From an uncultured Treponema sp. (lineage in GTDB: Bacteria; Spirochaetota; Spirochaetia; Treponematales; Treponemataceae), in contig CAMWTK010000016.1 in assembly GCA_947177175.1 (NCBI GenBank), positions 1 to 40,852 of the forward strand: a stretch of DNA of 40,852 nt. Reading direction: 5' to 3'. The notes under the pieces were generated by a model that had not been told where the DNA came from, ran no database searches, and saw only the letters and a list, made by a program, of their open reading frames with translations. Every line of letters starts with the position of its first letter. Positions within the stretch are counted from its first letter, which is position 1. Shown here piece after piece: positions 25,584 to 32,674 of this stretch. The position numbers were made by a program, and so were the translations under genes.

Positions 25584-25994
25584 ATGAAAAGAAACATGTT
25601 AGCACTCTGTTTGTTATTGTCGGTTTGTCTGCCGATTTTTTGCATGGAGATATTTATGGATAACGGCGATAGAGTGTCCATAGACTATATAACTATCAAC
25701 GGGTCTGATGACGAAATGCGTGCAGGTCTCAATGCCCTGTCAGCAGCGGACGATATTACGTTTATCTCCGATATTTCAAAACCATCAAACCGTGACCGTG
25801 AACTTATAAACAAAGCTTTGTCGAAGTTTTCGGTTGAGAAAGGGGAGATTTACTTCATAACGCTTGAGTTTATAAGCGGGGCAACTTGGGGAGAGACGCA
25901 AATCAAATTTTTTGCTGTCAAAGTCACCAGTGTAAACAAGCAAGGTTGTGAATGGAAAGCATACGGTCGTGCAGGAACACATCCTTGGAGGTGA
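25584..25994 (+). CDS. Secreted hypothetical protein
   Basis: A 136-residue exported protein not recognised. ATG 25584 is fixed by AAGGAG 6 bp upstream, and the product starts with a signal peptide, RNMLALCLLLSVCLPIFCME; the cysteine there could be a relaxed spirochaetal lipobox. The mature part is short alpha/beta with FMDNGDRVSIDYITINGSD, KGEIYFITLEFISGATWGE and a C-terminal KAYGRAGTHPWR. It starts 38 bp after the previous gene. A GGAGG/CCTCC hairpin spans its stop codon (25987-26013). AT-rich base composition differs from the core genes. Confidence 0.7.
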   Translation: MKRNMLALCLLLSVCLPIFCMEIFMDNGDRVSIDYITINGSDDEMRAGLNALSAADDITFISDISKPSNRDRELINKALSKFSVEKGEIYFITLEFISGATWGETQIKFFAVKVTSVNKQGCEWKAYGRAGTHPWR

Positions 25995-26031
25995 AGCCGT
26001 GGGCTGCGCCTCCCGTTACCTCATCAAGTGA

Positions 26032-26053
26032 GCGGGCGTAACACGCAGAGGTG
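26032..26053 (+). repeat. Shared leader motif, copy 1
   Basis: GCGGGCGTAACACGC followed by the ribosome site AGAGGTG, ending 6 bp before ATG 26060. It is the most diverged of four copies (others at 26848-26877, 27763-27790 and 32645-32671) placed just before start codons in this island. Confidence 0.5.
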
Positions 26054-26059
26054 TTATGT

Positions 26060-26239
26060 ATGATGAAAAAAAGAAACATCAAAACAATCGCCGCGTTCGT
26101 GCTGTGCGCGCTGGCGGCGGCAAGTGCATATGCGGACAAGAATGACGATGCGCTCATAACGGCCGCGGAAAAAAATGACATCGCCACAATACGGCATATT
26201 GATACCCAAAAAACACACAGCAAACGAGGAGGCACATAA
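26060..26239 (+). CDS. Truncated secreted ankyrin-type protein
   Basis: A 59-residue protein from ATG 26060 (AGAGGTG 8 bp upstream). The signal peptide MMKKRNIKTIAAFVLCALAAASAYA is followed by NDDALITAAEKNDIATIRHI, which is the first helix pair of an ankyrin repeat. The chain then turns to KTHSKRGGT and stops, so the repeats that should follow are missing. It is most simply the 5' remnant of an ankyrin-repeat gene cut by deletion or replacement. The stop overlaps the next start (TAATG), so the remnant can still couple translation to the zinc-ribbon gene. The truncation is inferred from the single partial repeat. Confidence 0.6.
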   Translation: MMKKRNIKTIAAFVLCALAAASAYADKNDDALITAAEKNDIATIRHIDTQKTHSKRGGT

Positions 26240-26820
26240 TGTTTTGCAAGAACTGTGGAAAAGAAATTGAGGACGGCGCAAAGTTCTGCCCGGAATGTGG
26301 CACCGCGCAGGGTGTTTCGGAAAGCGCGAAAGGAAGCGGCAACGAATTTTTCCATAATTGGATTATAGAAAACAGTCTTGAATCCTGCGAACAAATCCTA
26401 AAGTCCGAAGGATTCGACACAGAAGATGCGCTCGTCGGATTGACCGCGCCCGACCTTGACCGTATCGACGTACTCGGTGGTGGCGACAAAGTAAAAATTT
26501 TAAACGCTGTGCAGAAACTCAGAAGTGCGAACCACGTATACGCCGCAAGAAAAGAACTCGTCGGAAAAGACGGCATTCCTAATCGATGTCCAAATTGCGG
26601 AGAAATGTGGGGCATGGCAAAAGAAAATGCAGGCGCGGGAAATACGCTCGGCAAGGCTCTTATCGGCGGACTGCTTTTAGGCCCGATAGGTGCAGTCGGA
26701 GGGGCGGCGTTCGGCAACAAGACGACGGTCTATATCTGCAATAAATGTGGCTTCAAAAAGCAATACAAAAGCTCTCTCGTAAAAGGAGCGGTAAACAGTA
26801 TTAAGAATATGTTCAGCTGA
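26239..26820 (+). CDS. Zinc-ribbon/SAM-domain protein with Gly-rich segment
   Basis: A 193-residue protein with a clear modular layout. An N-terminal zinc ribbon has Cys3, Cys6, Cys17 and Cys20 (FCKNCGKEI ... FCPECG). Residues 36-95 look like a sterile alpha motif: FFHNWIIENSLESCEQILK, then LVGLTAPDLDRIDVLGGGDKVKIL. A second metal site is split as Cys117/Cys120 and Cys167/Cys170 around a glycine-rich hydrophobic stretch (LGKALIGGLLLGPIGAVGG, 137-155) that may insert in a membrane or form a glycine zipper. SAM domains mediate self-assembly and are uncommon in bacteria outside signalling or conflict proteins. It overlaps the ankyrin remnant by one base. Confidence 0.75.
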   Translation: MFCKNCGKEIEDGAKFCPECGTAQGVSESAKGSGNEFFHNWIIENSLESCEQILKSEGFDTEDALVGLTAPDLDRIDVLGGGDKVKILNAVQKLRSANHVYAARKELVGKDGIPNRCPNCGEMWGMAKENAGAGNTLGKALIGGLLLGPIGAVGGAAFGNKTTVYICNKCGFKKQYKSSLVKGAVNSIKNMFS

Positions 26821-26847
26821 TAGGAAGCGGCATTATCCAATTATAAA

Positions 26848-26877
26848 CCGTCTGCGCGGACGGAAAGCGCGCAAGGA
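26848..26877 (+). repeat. Shared leader motif, copy 2
   Basis: A perfect 5-bp dyad CCGTC (26848-26852), TGCGCG, GACGG (26859-26863), then AAAGCGCGCAAGGA, lying 8 bp before ATG 26886. It matches the copies upstream of 27798 and 32675 in order: dyad, A-run, CGC and ribosome site. Confidence 0.55.
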
Positions 26878-26885
26878 AGAAGAAC

Positions 26886-27623
26886 ATGGCAAAAGAACAT
26901 CAGTGGGACGTGTACCTGCGCCCGAACGTGCTGACCAAGGACGACGAGAACGACTGCATCGCGGACGTGCTGACGCGGCTCCAGACAAGGCGCAACGAGA
27001 ACGTGGCCAACCGCATCGTGGCGGCGGGCAGCGAGCTGCGCAAGGAGACCATCCTCGCCGTACTCAACCGGCGCGACGAGGAGGTGCGGGAGATCGTGCT
27101 GTCCGGCTGCTCGTTCATGGACGGCCTGGTGCAGGTGTCGCCGCGCGTGGCGGGCGTGTGGACCAACGCGGGCAGCCCCTTTGACCCGGCGGCGCACAAG
27201 CGGACGGTTGACCTCGTGCCGACGGCGGCGTTCCGCGACGCGCTGGAGGGCGTGGGCGTGCGCGTACTCGGCACCAAGGCGAGCAGCGCGGAGATCACGC
27301 TCATAACCGACACGGCAACCGGCAGGACGGACGGCACGCTGACAATCGGCGACGACATCATCATCGACGGCAGCAGGATCAAGGTTGACGAGGCGGACGA
27401 CGCGCAGGGCGTGTTCGTCGTGGATTCGTCCGGCACGGAGCACAAGGTGACCCGCCGCCTGAGCGTGAACAAGCCGAGCCAGCTCATCGCGCGCGTCCCC
27501 GCAGACGTGCCGCCGGGCGCGTGCACGGTCATCGTGCGCACGAAGTACACGGCCGGCGGAATCGCACTCAAGGAACTGCGCACGGTTACCGCCCCGGTTT
27601 CCTGCACGGCAGTCAAAGGCTGA
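26886..27623 (+). CDS. HU-like DNA-binding / DUF4469 domain protein
   Basis: A 245-residue cytoplasmic protein. Residues 1-130 match the HU-like DNA-binding domain found with DUF4469: IVAAGSELRKETILAVLNRR, then VAGVWTNAGSPFDPAAHKRT and FRDALEGVGVRVLG. Residues 135-240 form the Ig-like DUF4469 domain (LTIGDDIIIDGSRIKVD, VIVRTKYTAGGIALKELRTV). Such proteins are best known from Bacteroidetes; the role is probably nucleoid binding but is not established. The gene is much richer in G and C, with strongly biased codons (CTG, GAC, CGC), than the genes on either side, which suggests high expression or separate origin. Confidence 0.82.
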   Translation: MAKEHQWDVYLRPNVLTKDDENDCIADVLTRLQTRRNENVANRIVAAGSELRKETILAVLNRRDEEVREIVLSGCSFMDGLVQVSPRVAGVWTNAGSPFDPAAHKRTVDLVPTAAFRDALEGVGVRVLGTKASSAEITLITDTATGRTDGTLTIGDDIIIDGSRIKVDEADDAQGVFVVDSSGTEHKVTRRLSVNKPSQLIARVPADVPPGACTVIVRTKYTAGGIALKELRTVTAPVSCTAVKG

Positions 27624-27637
27624 CCGCCGCACCGAGC

Positions 27638-27729
27638 GTATGGAGACATTCCACTCGCCCGTAGGGAGGCATTCACTACGGGCGTAGGGAGACGTTCCCT
27701 ACGGGCGGAGGGAGATGTTCCCCCAACAC
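27638..27729 (+). repeat. Tandem repeat, 4 x 23 bp, each unit palindromic
   Basis: Four consecutive 23-bp units begin at 27638, 27661, 27684 and 27707. The core of the best unit is GTAGGGAGACGTTCCCTAC, nearly self-complementary, then GGGC. Units 2 and 3 differ at only three positions; units 1 and 4 are more diverged. They lie between the DUF4469 gene and the next secreted gene, and could form a row of hairpins in the transcript. Confidence 0.8.
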
Positions 27730-27738
27730 GAGGGGAGC

Positions 27739-27759
27739 GTCTCCCGTAAGGCGGGAGAC
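27739..27759 (+). other. Hairpin without U-tract
   Basis: A perfect 8-bp stem GTCTCCCG (27739-27746) and CGGGAGAC (27752-27759) with a 5-base loop, just after the 23-bp repeats and before leader copy 3. No T-run follows, so it is not a standard terminator; it could stabilise or process the transcript. Confidence 0.55.
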
Positions 27760-27762
27760 AAT

Positions 27763-27790
27763 CGTCGTGCGGACGGAAAACGCAGAGGAG
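27763..27790 (+). repeat. Shared leader motif, copy 3
   Basis: CGTC (27763-27766) and GACG (27772-27775) dyad, then GAAAACGCAGAGGAG, ending 7 bp before ATG 27798. Aligned with the copy before 32675 it is nearly identical over about 29 bases. Confidence 0.6.
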
Positions 27791-27797
27791 TTATTTT

Positions 27798-28493
27798 ATG
27801 AAAAGATTGGCAACAATCCTAGCATTGTGTGTGATGAGTGCGACATCTGTCTTTGCACAAAAAGAAGTGGAAGAGGAAAAGCCTTCCATTGAGCGGGAAG
27901 CGTCCGATGAAATCACATCATTGCAGACGGCTTACGCACTTGCAAAATACGGGTACGCGAACAATTCGGCTTCTGCCCTCATCGGAGCGGCAGAAATTCT
28001 TGCACAAGTTCCCACACAGAAACTCGACGTGTCTGCTGAACAGCAGGGGACAAAGGCGGATAACGAAAAGACTGCAAGCGAGAGTGGCTATACAGCCGAA
28101 AAATTGCTTGAAGACGGCAAGAAACTTGTGGGAAAGAACAAAACGCTCGCAAAATGGATTTCCGAAGTTGAAAGGCTGGTAAAGAAAAGCGGCACGAGAG
28201 GTGCGGTAGGCGGACCAAAGTATCAATACAGCTGGGCGTATGGATATAATGGAACGACACGCTTCATTGTGCCTTTTTATGCGAACAGACCCGCAGAAAT
28301 ATACATCGATTCCGTTGATTGGGCAGACTTGGATTTGTATGTGTACGACTCAAACTGGAATCTTGTCGCACGGGACACAAGCTACGACTTGGACTGTTAC
28401 GTCTGCTTCTATCCTCGCCGGACGGAAAGATTTTATGTTATCATAAAAAACACGTCCCGATGGGACAGTTGCTTCCAGATTTTGACAAACTAG
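27798..28493 (+). CDS. Secreted protein with PPC-like C-terminal domain
   Basis: A 231-residue exported protein. The signal peptide is KRLATILALCVMSATSVFAQ. Residues 25-130 are helical and charged (ITSLQTAYALAKYGYANNSA, then LLEDGKKLVGKNKTLAKWIS). The C-terminal 90 residues read like a pre-peptidase/PPC beta-sandwich: TTRFIVPFYANRPAEIYID, then DLDLYVYDSNWNLVARDTS and ERFYVIIKNTS. PPC domains accompany secreted proteases and help folding or binding. Two genes on is an exported CHAT protease, so it may be its accessory or substrate. GAGGAG precedes the start. A 13-bp hairpin follows. Confidence 0.72.
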   Translation: MKRLATILALCVMSATSVFAQKEVEEEKPSIEREASDEITSLQTAYALAKYGYANNSASALIGAAEILAQVPTQKLDVSAEQQGTKADNEKTASESGYTAEKLLEDGKKLVGKNKTLAKWISEVERLVKKSGTRGAVGGPKYQYSWAYGYNGTTRFIVPFYANRPAEIYIDSVDWADLDLYVYDSNWNLVARDTSYDLDCYVCFYPRRTERFYVIIKNTSRWDSCFQILTN

Positions 28494-28511
28494 TATTTAA
28501 GACAAACTCCA

Positions 28512-28550
28512 AAGTCCTTGCGGTCAAAAAACCGCAAGGACTTATATTTT
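28512..28550 (+). terminator. Strong hairpin, likely terminator or attenuator
   Basis: A perfect 13-bp stem, AAGTCCTTGCGGT (28512-28524) with ACCGCAAGGACTT (28531-28543), a 6-base loop CAAAAA, then TATATTTT. It lies 18 bp after the stop of the PPC-like gene and 15 bp before the next start. The T-rich tail suits an intrinsic terminator, possibly partial, since the following genes have no obvious promoter. Confidence 0.65.
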
Positions 28551-28564
28551 CAGGAGCAGACATC

Positions 28565-29281
28565 ATGGACGAAAAGAAAAAAAAGGCGAGCCGCATAACC
28601 AAAACAGACGAATATCTTTCTTTGTTCCCCGATGACAAGGAATCAAACAGCGAAAGAAAACGGTTTCAGGCGTTGAAAGAAGCGCAGGAAATCCGCAAGT
28701 TTGAGATTAACTTGTACTGGAAGCGGACGGGATTTTTCTGGGCATTTATCACAGTCATTTACACGGCTCTTTTTCATGTTCTCTGTAAATACATAGAATG
28801 CTCTTACACATATGATTTATTCATACCTGCCATTTCCGCATTGTCGGGGCTTGGCTTCTTCTTTTCTATCGCATGGCACATGGTAAACAAAGGGTCAAAG
28901 TTTTGGCAGAAAAACTGGGAAACGCACGTCTCTTTGTTGGAAAGGTCGGAAATCGGACCGCTCTATGATGTGTACCTGAATCCAAAAGGAACGATGCGCG
29001 AAAGGCTGTGCCCGACAAAGGCATTTGATTTTTCCGTTTCAAAAGTAAATATGTGGGCGAGCGCAGTTATGGTTGTTTGCTCGCTCGGAGGATGTGTTGG
29101 AATTGTTTTGTGGCTTATTTTTATTAACAAAAAATCTTTAACACTCACTTTACTAGAAACTCTAATACCAGTCGGGGTTATATTATTGTTTTTAATTTTA
29201 TTGGCATGTCGTACAGACGGTAACGACGACATAGAAATCTCAGAAGAAAAACCCGAATTGGACATGATTCACCTATATTAG
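28565..29281 (+). CDS. RipA-family membrane protein
   Basis: A 238-residue inner-membrane protein. ATG 28565 is chosen because AGGAG lies 8 bp upstream; the frame is open further up, through the hairpin. After a charged N-terminus, YEALKEAxEIRKFEI-like sequence (FQALKEAQEIRKFEINLYWKR) leads into helices at about 55-75 and 86-107, then the hallmark NKGSKFWQKNWETHVSLLE (108-126). Two more helices follow at about 163-187 and 196-215. This pattern matches the family named after Francisella RipA, an oligomeric membrane protein of unclear mechanism. It starts 71 bp after the PPC-like gene and ends 15 bp before the CHAT gene, so it is probably co-expressed with the latter. Confidence 0.72.
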   Translation: MDEKKKKASRITKTDEYLSLFPDDKESNSERKRFQALKEAQEIRKFEINLYWKRTGFFWAFITVIYTALFHVLCKYIECSYTYDLFIPAISALSGLGFFFSIAWHMVNKGSKFWQKNWETHVSLLERSEIGPLYDVYLNPKGTMRERLCPTKAFDFSVSKVNMWASAVMVVCSLGGCVGIVLWLIFINKKSLTLTLLETLIPVGVILLFLILLACRTDGNDDIEISEEKPELDMIHLY

Positions 29282-29296
29282 CAAAGGAAACCTCAC

Positions 29297-32200
29297 ATGA
29301 ACCATAAGAAAAACCTTATTTTTGTCGCTTCTCTTTTTGTTGTTTACTCATTGTTTGCGCAGACAGCCGACGAAGCATCCGCGTTCTTTGAAGCGGGCAA
29401 CAATTATTTTGGTGCGGGAGATTATGACTCCGCCATATCATATTACACAAAAGCCGTTCCCCTTTACGAAAAAGTATATGGACTACATCATTTGTGTACT
29501 GCGGATAATTATTTCCTTCTTGGTGTGTCATATTCTCAGATGAGGGATTATCAGACTGCGGTTTCATGGCTTGAAAAAGCGTTTGCAATTTATGATTCTC
29601 CGCAGGGCGACAAAGCAAGTGCGGCAAACGCTCTTCTTGAAATCGGCGACGCATATTTCAACGGCTCAGATTATAACACCGCGTTGAAATATTATCAGAA
29701 ATGTCTTTCTTTGCGGAAAAGCATATTCGGAGAAAATCACAAAGACACAGCGAAGTGTTATGCAAACATTGGGTTGGTGTATGAATTTAAGTGCGATTAT
29801 AAAAGCGCATTGTCTTACTTTCAAAAAGCATTGGCAATCAGACAAAAAGTGTTCGGAGAAAATCACCTTGAGACGACGGATTCTTATCACGATATTGCGG
29901 CAGAAAACTATTTACTGGGAAACTACGAAGAGGCAATAGATTATTTTCTGAAAGCATTGGACATTCGCAAAAGTATTGCGGGGTCGGCTAGTTATGAAGC
30001 CGCGCATACGCTAGGTGCTTTGGCGACGGTCTATATTGATACAGAATGGTATGAAGACGCGCTTTGGGCAAACGATACTGCGGAACAAATCTACACCGAA
30101 CTGCTACCTCCCCTATCGTCAAATTTTGCTATGTTATACAACGAAAAAGGGCGTATTTATTGGGGGCTTGGCAACTACGATAAGACACTGCATTATTACG
30201 GGAAATCACTTGAGATATATCAGACTGTATATGGCGAGGAAAATGTCTACACGGCTAAGGCATATCTGAACATTGGACATGTATATCAGGCGATGGGAGA
30301 CTACTCCCGTGCCATTGCGAATCTTGAAAAAAGTCTTGAAATTAACCGGGCAATTTTTGGTAATTCACATTTTGACATTGCGCTATGTTACGAACAATTA
30401 GGAGCTGTGTACCGCAGCAAGAACGACTTTGACACTGCGCTTGCCTATTTTAATCAGGCGTTGGATATGTACAAAAGATTGGTGGGCGAAACGCACATTG
30501 AGGTCGCGCGGTGCTATCTTTTAATCGGCAGCATACACGAAAACAAAAAAGACTATCAGACTGCTATTGATTGTTACCGAAAGGCAAACAACATAAGCTA
30601 TGAAATTTTCGGTTATGAAACAAAAACGACGGCAATGGCGTATGACAGCATAGCGCGTATATATGACATTTTGGGGTATTATGAAGATGCAAAATATTTG
30701 TATAAAGCGGCAATCAATGTCTATAAAGAGCGTTGCGGTGACAACAGCATAGATACGGCGATTGAATATGTCAATCTTGGCTGGCACTATGCAGGGCAAA
30801 ATGACGCAAAGCAGGCGGTCGAAAGTTTCAGAAAAGCCTACGTTGGGTTCAAGAACGCGACGAATTATAATCAGGTCATAACAAGCCTCAATCTGATTTT
30901 AAGAGACTCAAAAGTATTTCATTACGACATCGACACATCATTTATCCGTGACACAATCGCCCTTGCCGCCGACACCGTGGAGCGCGCGCGGCTTGATATG
31001 ACTTCCCTAAAGTCCGACCTCCTGCGGAAATCACTGCCGGTGTATTATTACGGCGTTGATTTTGAGGCGCGGCATGACAATCCCGCAAAGGCCTTTGAGT
31101 ACGCGGAAATGCTCCGCAGCCGAGGCTTTTTAGACGAGATAGGACTTGAACGGGCGGTATCGCTTGACGGCGTAACGGACGGGGAACGCGAGCAGATAAA
31201 AGAACTGCACGCGAAAATCGCGTCCGCCCGAAAAGAAATCGAGAATCAGAACAACCTTGAGCTGAAAGACAGGGACAAAAAGAAACTCACGCAGGCAGAG
31301 AAAAACATCGCCACCGCGGAAAAATCGCTCGCAAAGCTTGACGATGCAATCGGAAAGCGCATTCCGCAGTATGCGCAGTTACGCAATCCGCAGACAGTTT
31401 CTGCAAAGTCCGCGCAAAAATGGTGCGGAAAAGACACTGCGATACTTGAATACGTGCTGTGGAGTCCCACGATACTAGAAAACACCGATATGCAGGGGAA
31501 AACGCTAGCACTCGGCTCTTACTGCCTTGTCATCACGGATAAATCCGTCACGGCGATTCCGCTGGACGACGGCTACGACTTTAATGCCGCCATCACAAAA
31601 CTGCGCGATAACGTTATCCCCAAGACCTCTCGTGCAAAGCCCATGCCCGAAGTCGTGTTTGAAGATGTGCGCAATGAGTTGTACGAAAAACTGATAGTCC
31701 CTGCGCTGCCGCATCTGCAAGGAGCAAAACAGTTGCTCATAGTTCCAGATGGCAACCTTGCATTCTTGCCGTTCGACATCTTGCGCAAGAATGAGGACGC
31801 GAAAATGCTATGCCAGCAGTTCGCGCTCGCGCTGTCGCCGTCCGTTTCGGTGAGTATGCTTGCAGACTCCACGCGAAACGAAGAGCTTTCAATGCTCGCG
31901 TTCGGCGCGGCGTGGTACGATGCAAACATGAGCGAGGAAGAGCATCGCAGGACATTCTCTATGCAGGACATGGAACGAGGCAAGAGGCGCGGATTTGCCT
32001 TGCCGACAGAAAATAACTTGAAGGATTTGCCAGGAACATTGACGGAATTAAATACCCTAAAAGACAATGTGTTTAAGGGAAAAGGGTATGAGCAATATGT
32101 TCAAGAAGCCGCGTCAGAACAAACAGTCAAACAACTTTCAAAGAACGGAACGCTCTCAACATATCCTCTGTTGCATTTTGCCTGTCATGGCCATTTTGAC

Positions 32201-32611
32201 AAATCGATTGCCACTATGTCGAGCATTTTATTTTCGGAAGTATCCGGCAAGCTGGGAGGCGTATCGTCTGAAGACGGCTATCTGACAATTTCGGAAGTCT
32301 CATTGCTCAACCTTGATGCGGATTTAGTGTGTCTTTCCGCTTGTGAGACAGGGCTTGGAGAAGTGAGGATCGGAGACGGCATGATTGGGCTGAACCGGGC
32401 ATTCATGGTCGCAGGAGGGCAGCGTGTAGGCGTGACGCTCTGGGGCGTGGACGATGAGGCAACCGCAGAATTCATGGCTAGTATGTACAAGAAAGTCAAA
32501 CAGAACGGCATGGACTATGAACAGGCATACCGTCGGACAAAGGCGGAATTCCAAAAAAGCGAATATTATTCGCATCCGTACTATTGGGCGGCGTTTGTGC
32601 TATATGAGTAG
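29297..32611 (+). CDS. Exported TPR-CHAT caspase-like protease
   Basis: An 1104-residue protein with a signal peptide (NLIFVASLFVVYSLFAQ), so it acts outside the cytoplasm. Residues 25-560 hold about a dozen kinesin-light-chain-type TPR units of about 42 residues (for example AYLNIGHVYQAMGDYSRAIA). A helical linker with a coiled coil (640-690) follows. The C-terminal CHAT domain has IVPDGNLAFLPFDIL, His964 in HFACHGHFD and Cys1016 in LVCLSACETGLGE, so the caspase His/Cys dyad is intact. The end reads HPYYWAAFVLYE as in active CHAT proteins. TPR-CHAT proteases such as the type III-E CRISPR effector cut partner proteins on a signal; here no CRISPR genes are in view. AAAGGAAA precedes the start. 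Confidence 0.92.
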   Translation: MNHKKNLIFVASLFVVYSLFAQTADEASAFFEAGNNYFGAGDYDSAISYYTKAVPLYEKVYGLHHLCTADNYFLLGVSYSQMRDYQTAVSWLEKAFAIYDSPQGDKASAANALLEIGDAYFNGSDYNTALKYYQKCLSLRKSIFGENHKDTAKCYANIGLVYEFKCDYKSALSYFQKALAIRQKVFGENHLETTDSYHDIAAENYLLGNYEEAIDYFLKALDIRKSIAGSASYEAAHTLGALATVYIDTEWYEDALWANDTAEQIYTELLPPLSSNFAMLYNEKGRIYWGLGNYDKTLHYYGKSLEIYQTVYGEENVYTAKAYLNIGHVYQAMGDYSRAIANLEKSLEINRAIFGNSHFDIALCYEQLGAVYRSKNDFDTALAYFNQALDMYKRLVGETHIEVARCYLLIGSIHENKKDYQTAIDCYRKANNISYEIFGYETKTTAMAYDSIARIYDILGYYEDAKYLYKAAINVYKERCGDNSIDTAIEYVNLGWHYAGQNDAKQAVESFRKAYVGFKNATNYNQVITSLNLILRDSKVFHYDIDTSFIRDTIALAADTVERARLDMTSLKSDLLRKSLPVYYYGVDFEARHDNPAKAFEYAEMLRSRGFLDEIGLERAVSLDGVTDGEREQIKELHAKIASARKEIENQNNLELKDRDKKKLTQAEKNIATAEKSLAKLDDAIGKRIPQYAQLRNPQTVSAKSAQKWCGKDTAILEYVLWSPTILENTDMQGKTLALGSYCLVITDKSVTAIPLDDGYDFNAAITKLRDNVIPKTSRAKPMPEVVFEDVRNELYEKLIVPALPHLQGAKQLLIVPDGNLAFLPFDILRKNEDAKMLCQQFALALSPSVSVSMLADSTRNEELSMLAFGAAWYDANMSEEEHRRTFSMQDMERGKRRGFALPTENNLKDLPGTLTELNTLKDNVFKGKGYEQYVQEAASEQTVKQLSKNGTLSTYPLLHFACHGHFDKSIATMSSILFSEVSGKLGGVSSEDGYLTISEVSLLNLDADLVCLSACETGLGEVRIGDGMIGLNRAFMVAGGQRVGVTLWGVDDEATAEFMASMYKKVKQNGMDYEQAYRRTKAEFQKSEYYSHPYYWAAFVLYE

Positions 32612-32644
32612 AACCCGTCCGTCACAAAGCATAAAGCATGTAAT

Positions 32645-32671
32645 CGTCGCGCGGACGTAAAACGCAAGGAG
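32645..32671 (+). repeat. Shared leader motif, copy 4
   Basis: CGTC (32645-32648) and GACG (32654-32657) dyad, then TAAAACGCAAGGAG, directly before ATG 32675. It repeats the leader of the PPC-like gene at 27763-27790 almost base for base, although the two genes are unrelated and 5 kb apart. Confidence 0.6.
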
Positions 32672-32674
32672 CAA

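Noticed and set aside
25987-26013. Hairpin across the stop of the gene at 25584 as a terminator
   Set aside because: Stem is interrupted and no T-run follows; at most a weak structure.
28565-32611. Type III-E (Craspase-like) CRISPR effector context for the TPR-CHAT gene
   Set aside because: No RAMP/Cas7-11 gene, reverse transcriptase or array is near, and this CHAT protein has a signal peptide.
26032-32671. Shared leader as integron attC sites
   Set aside because: The core GTTRRRY/RYYYAAC pairs are absent, the copies precede rather than follow genes, and no integrase is present.
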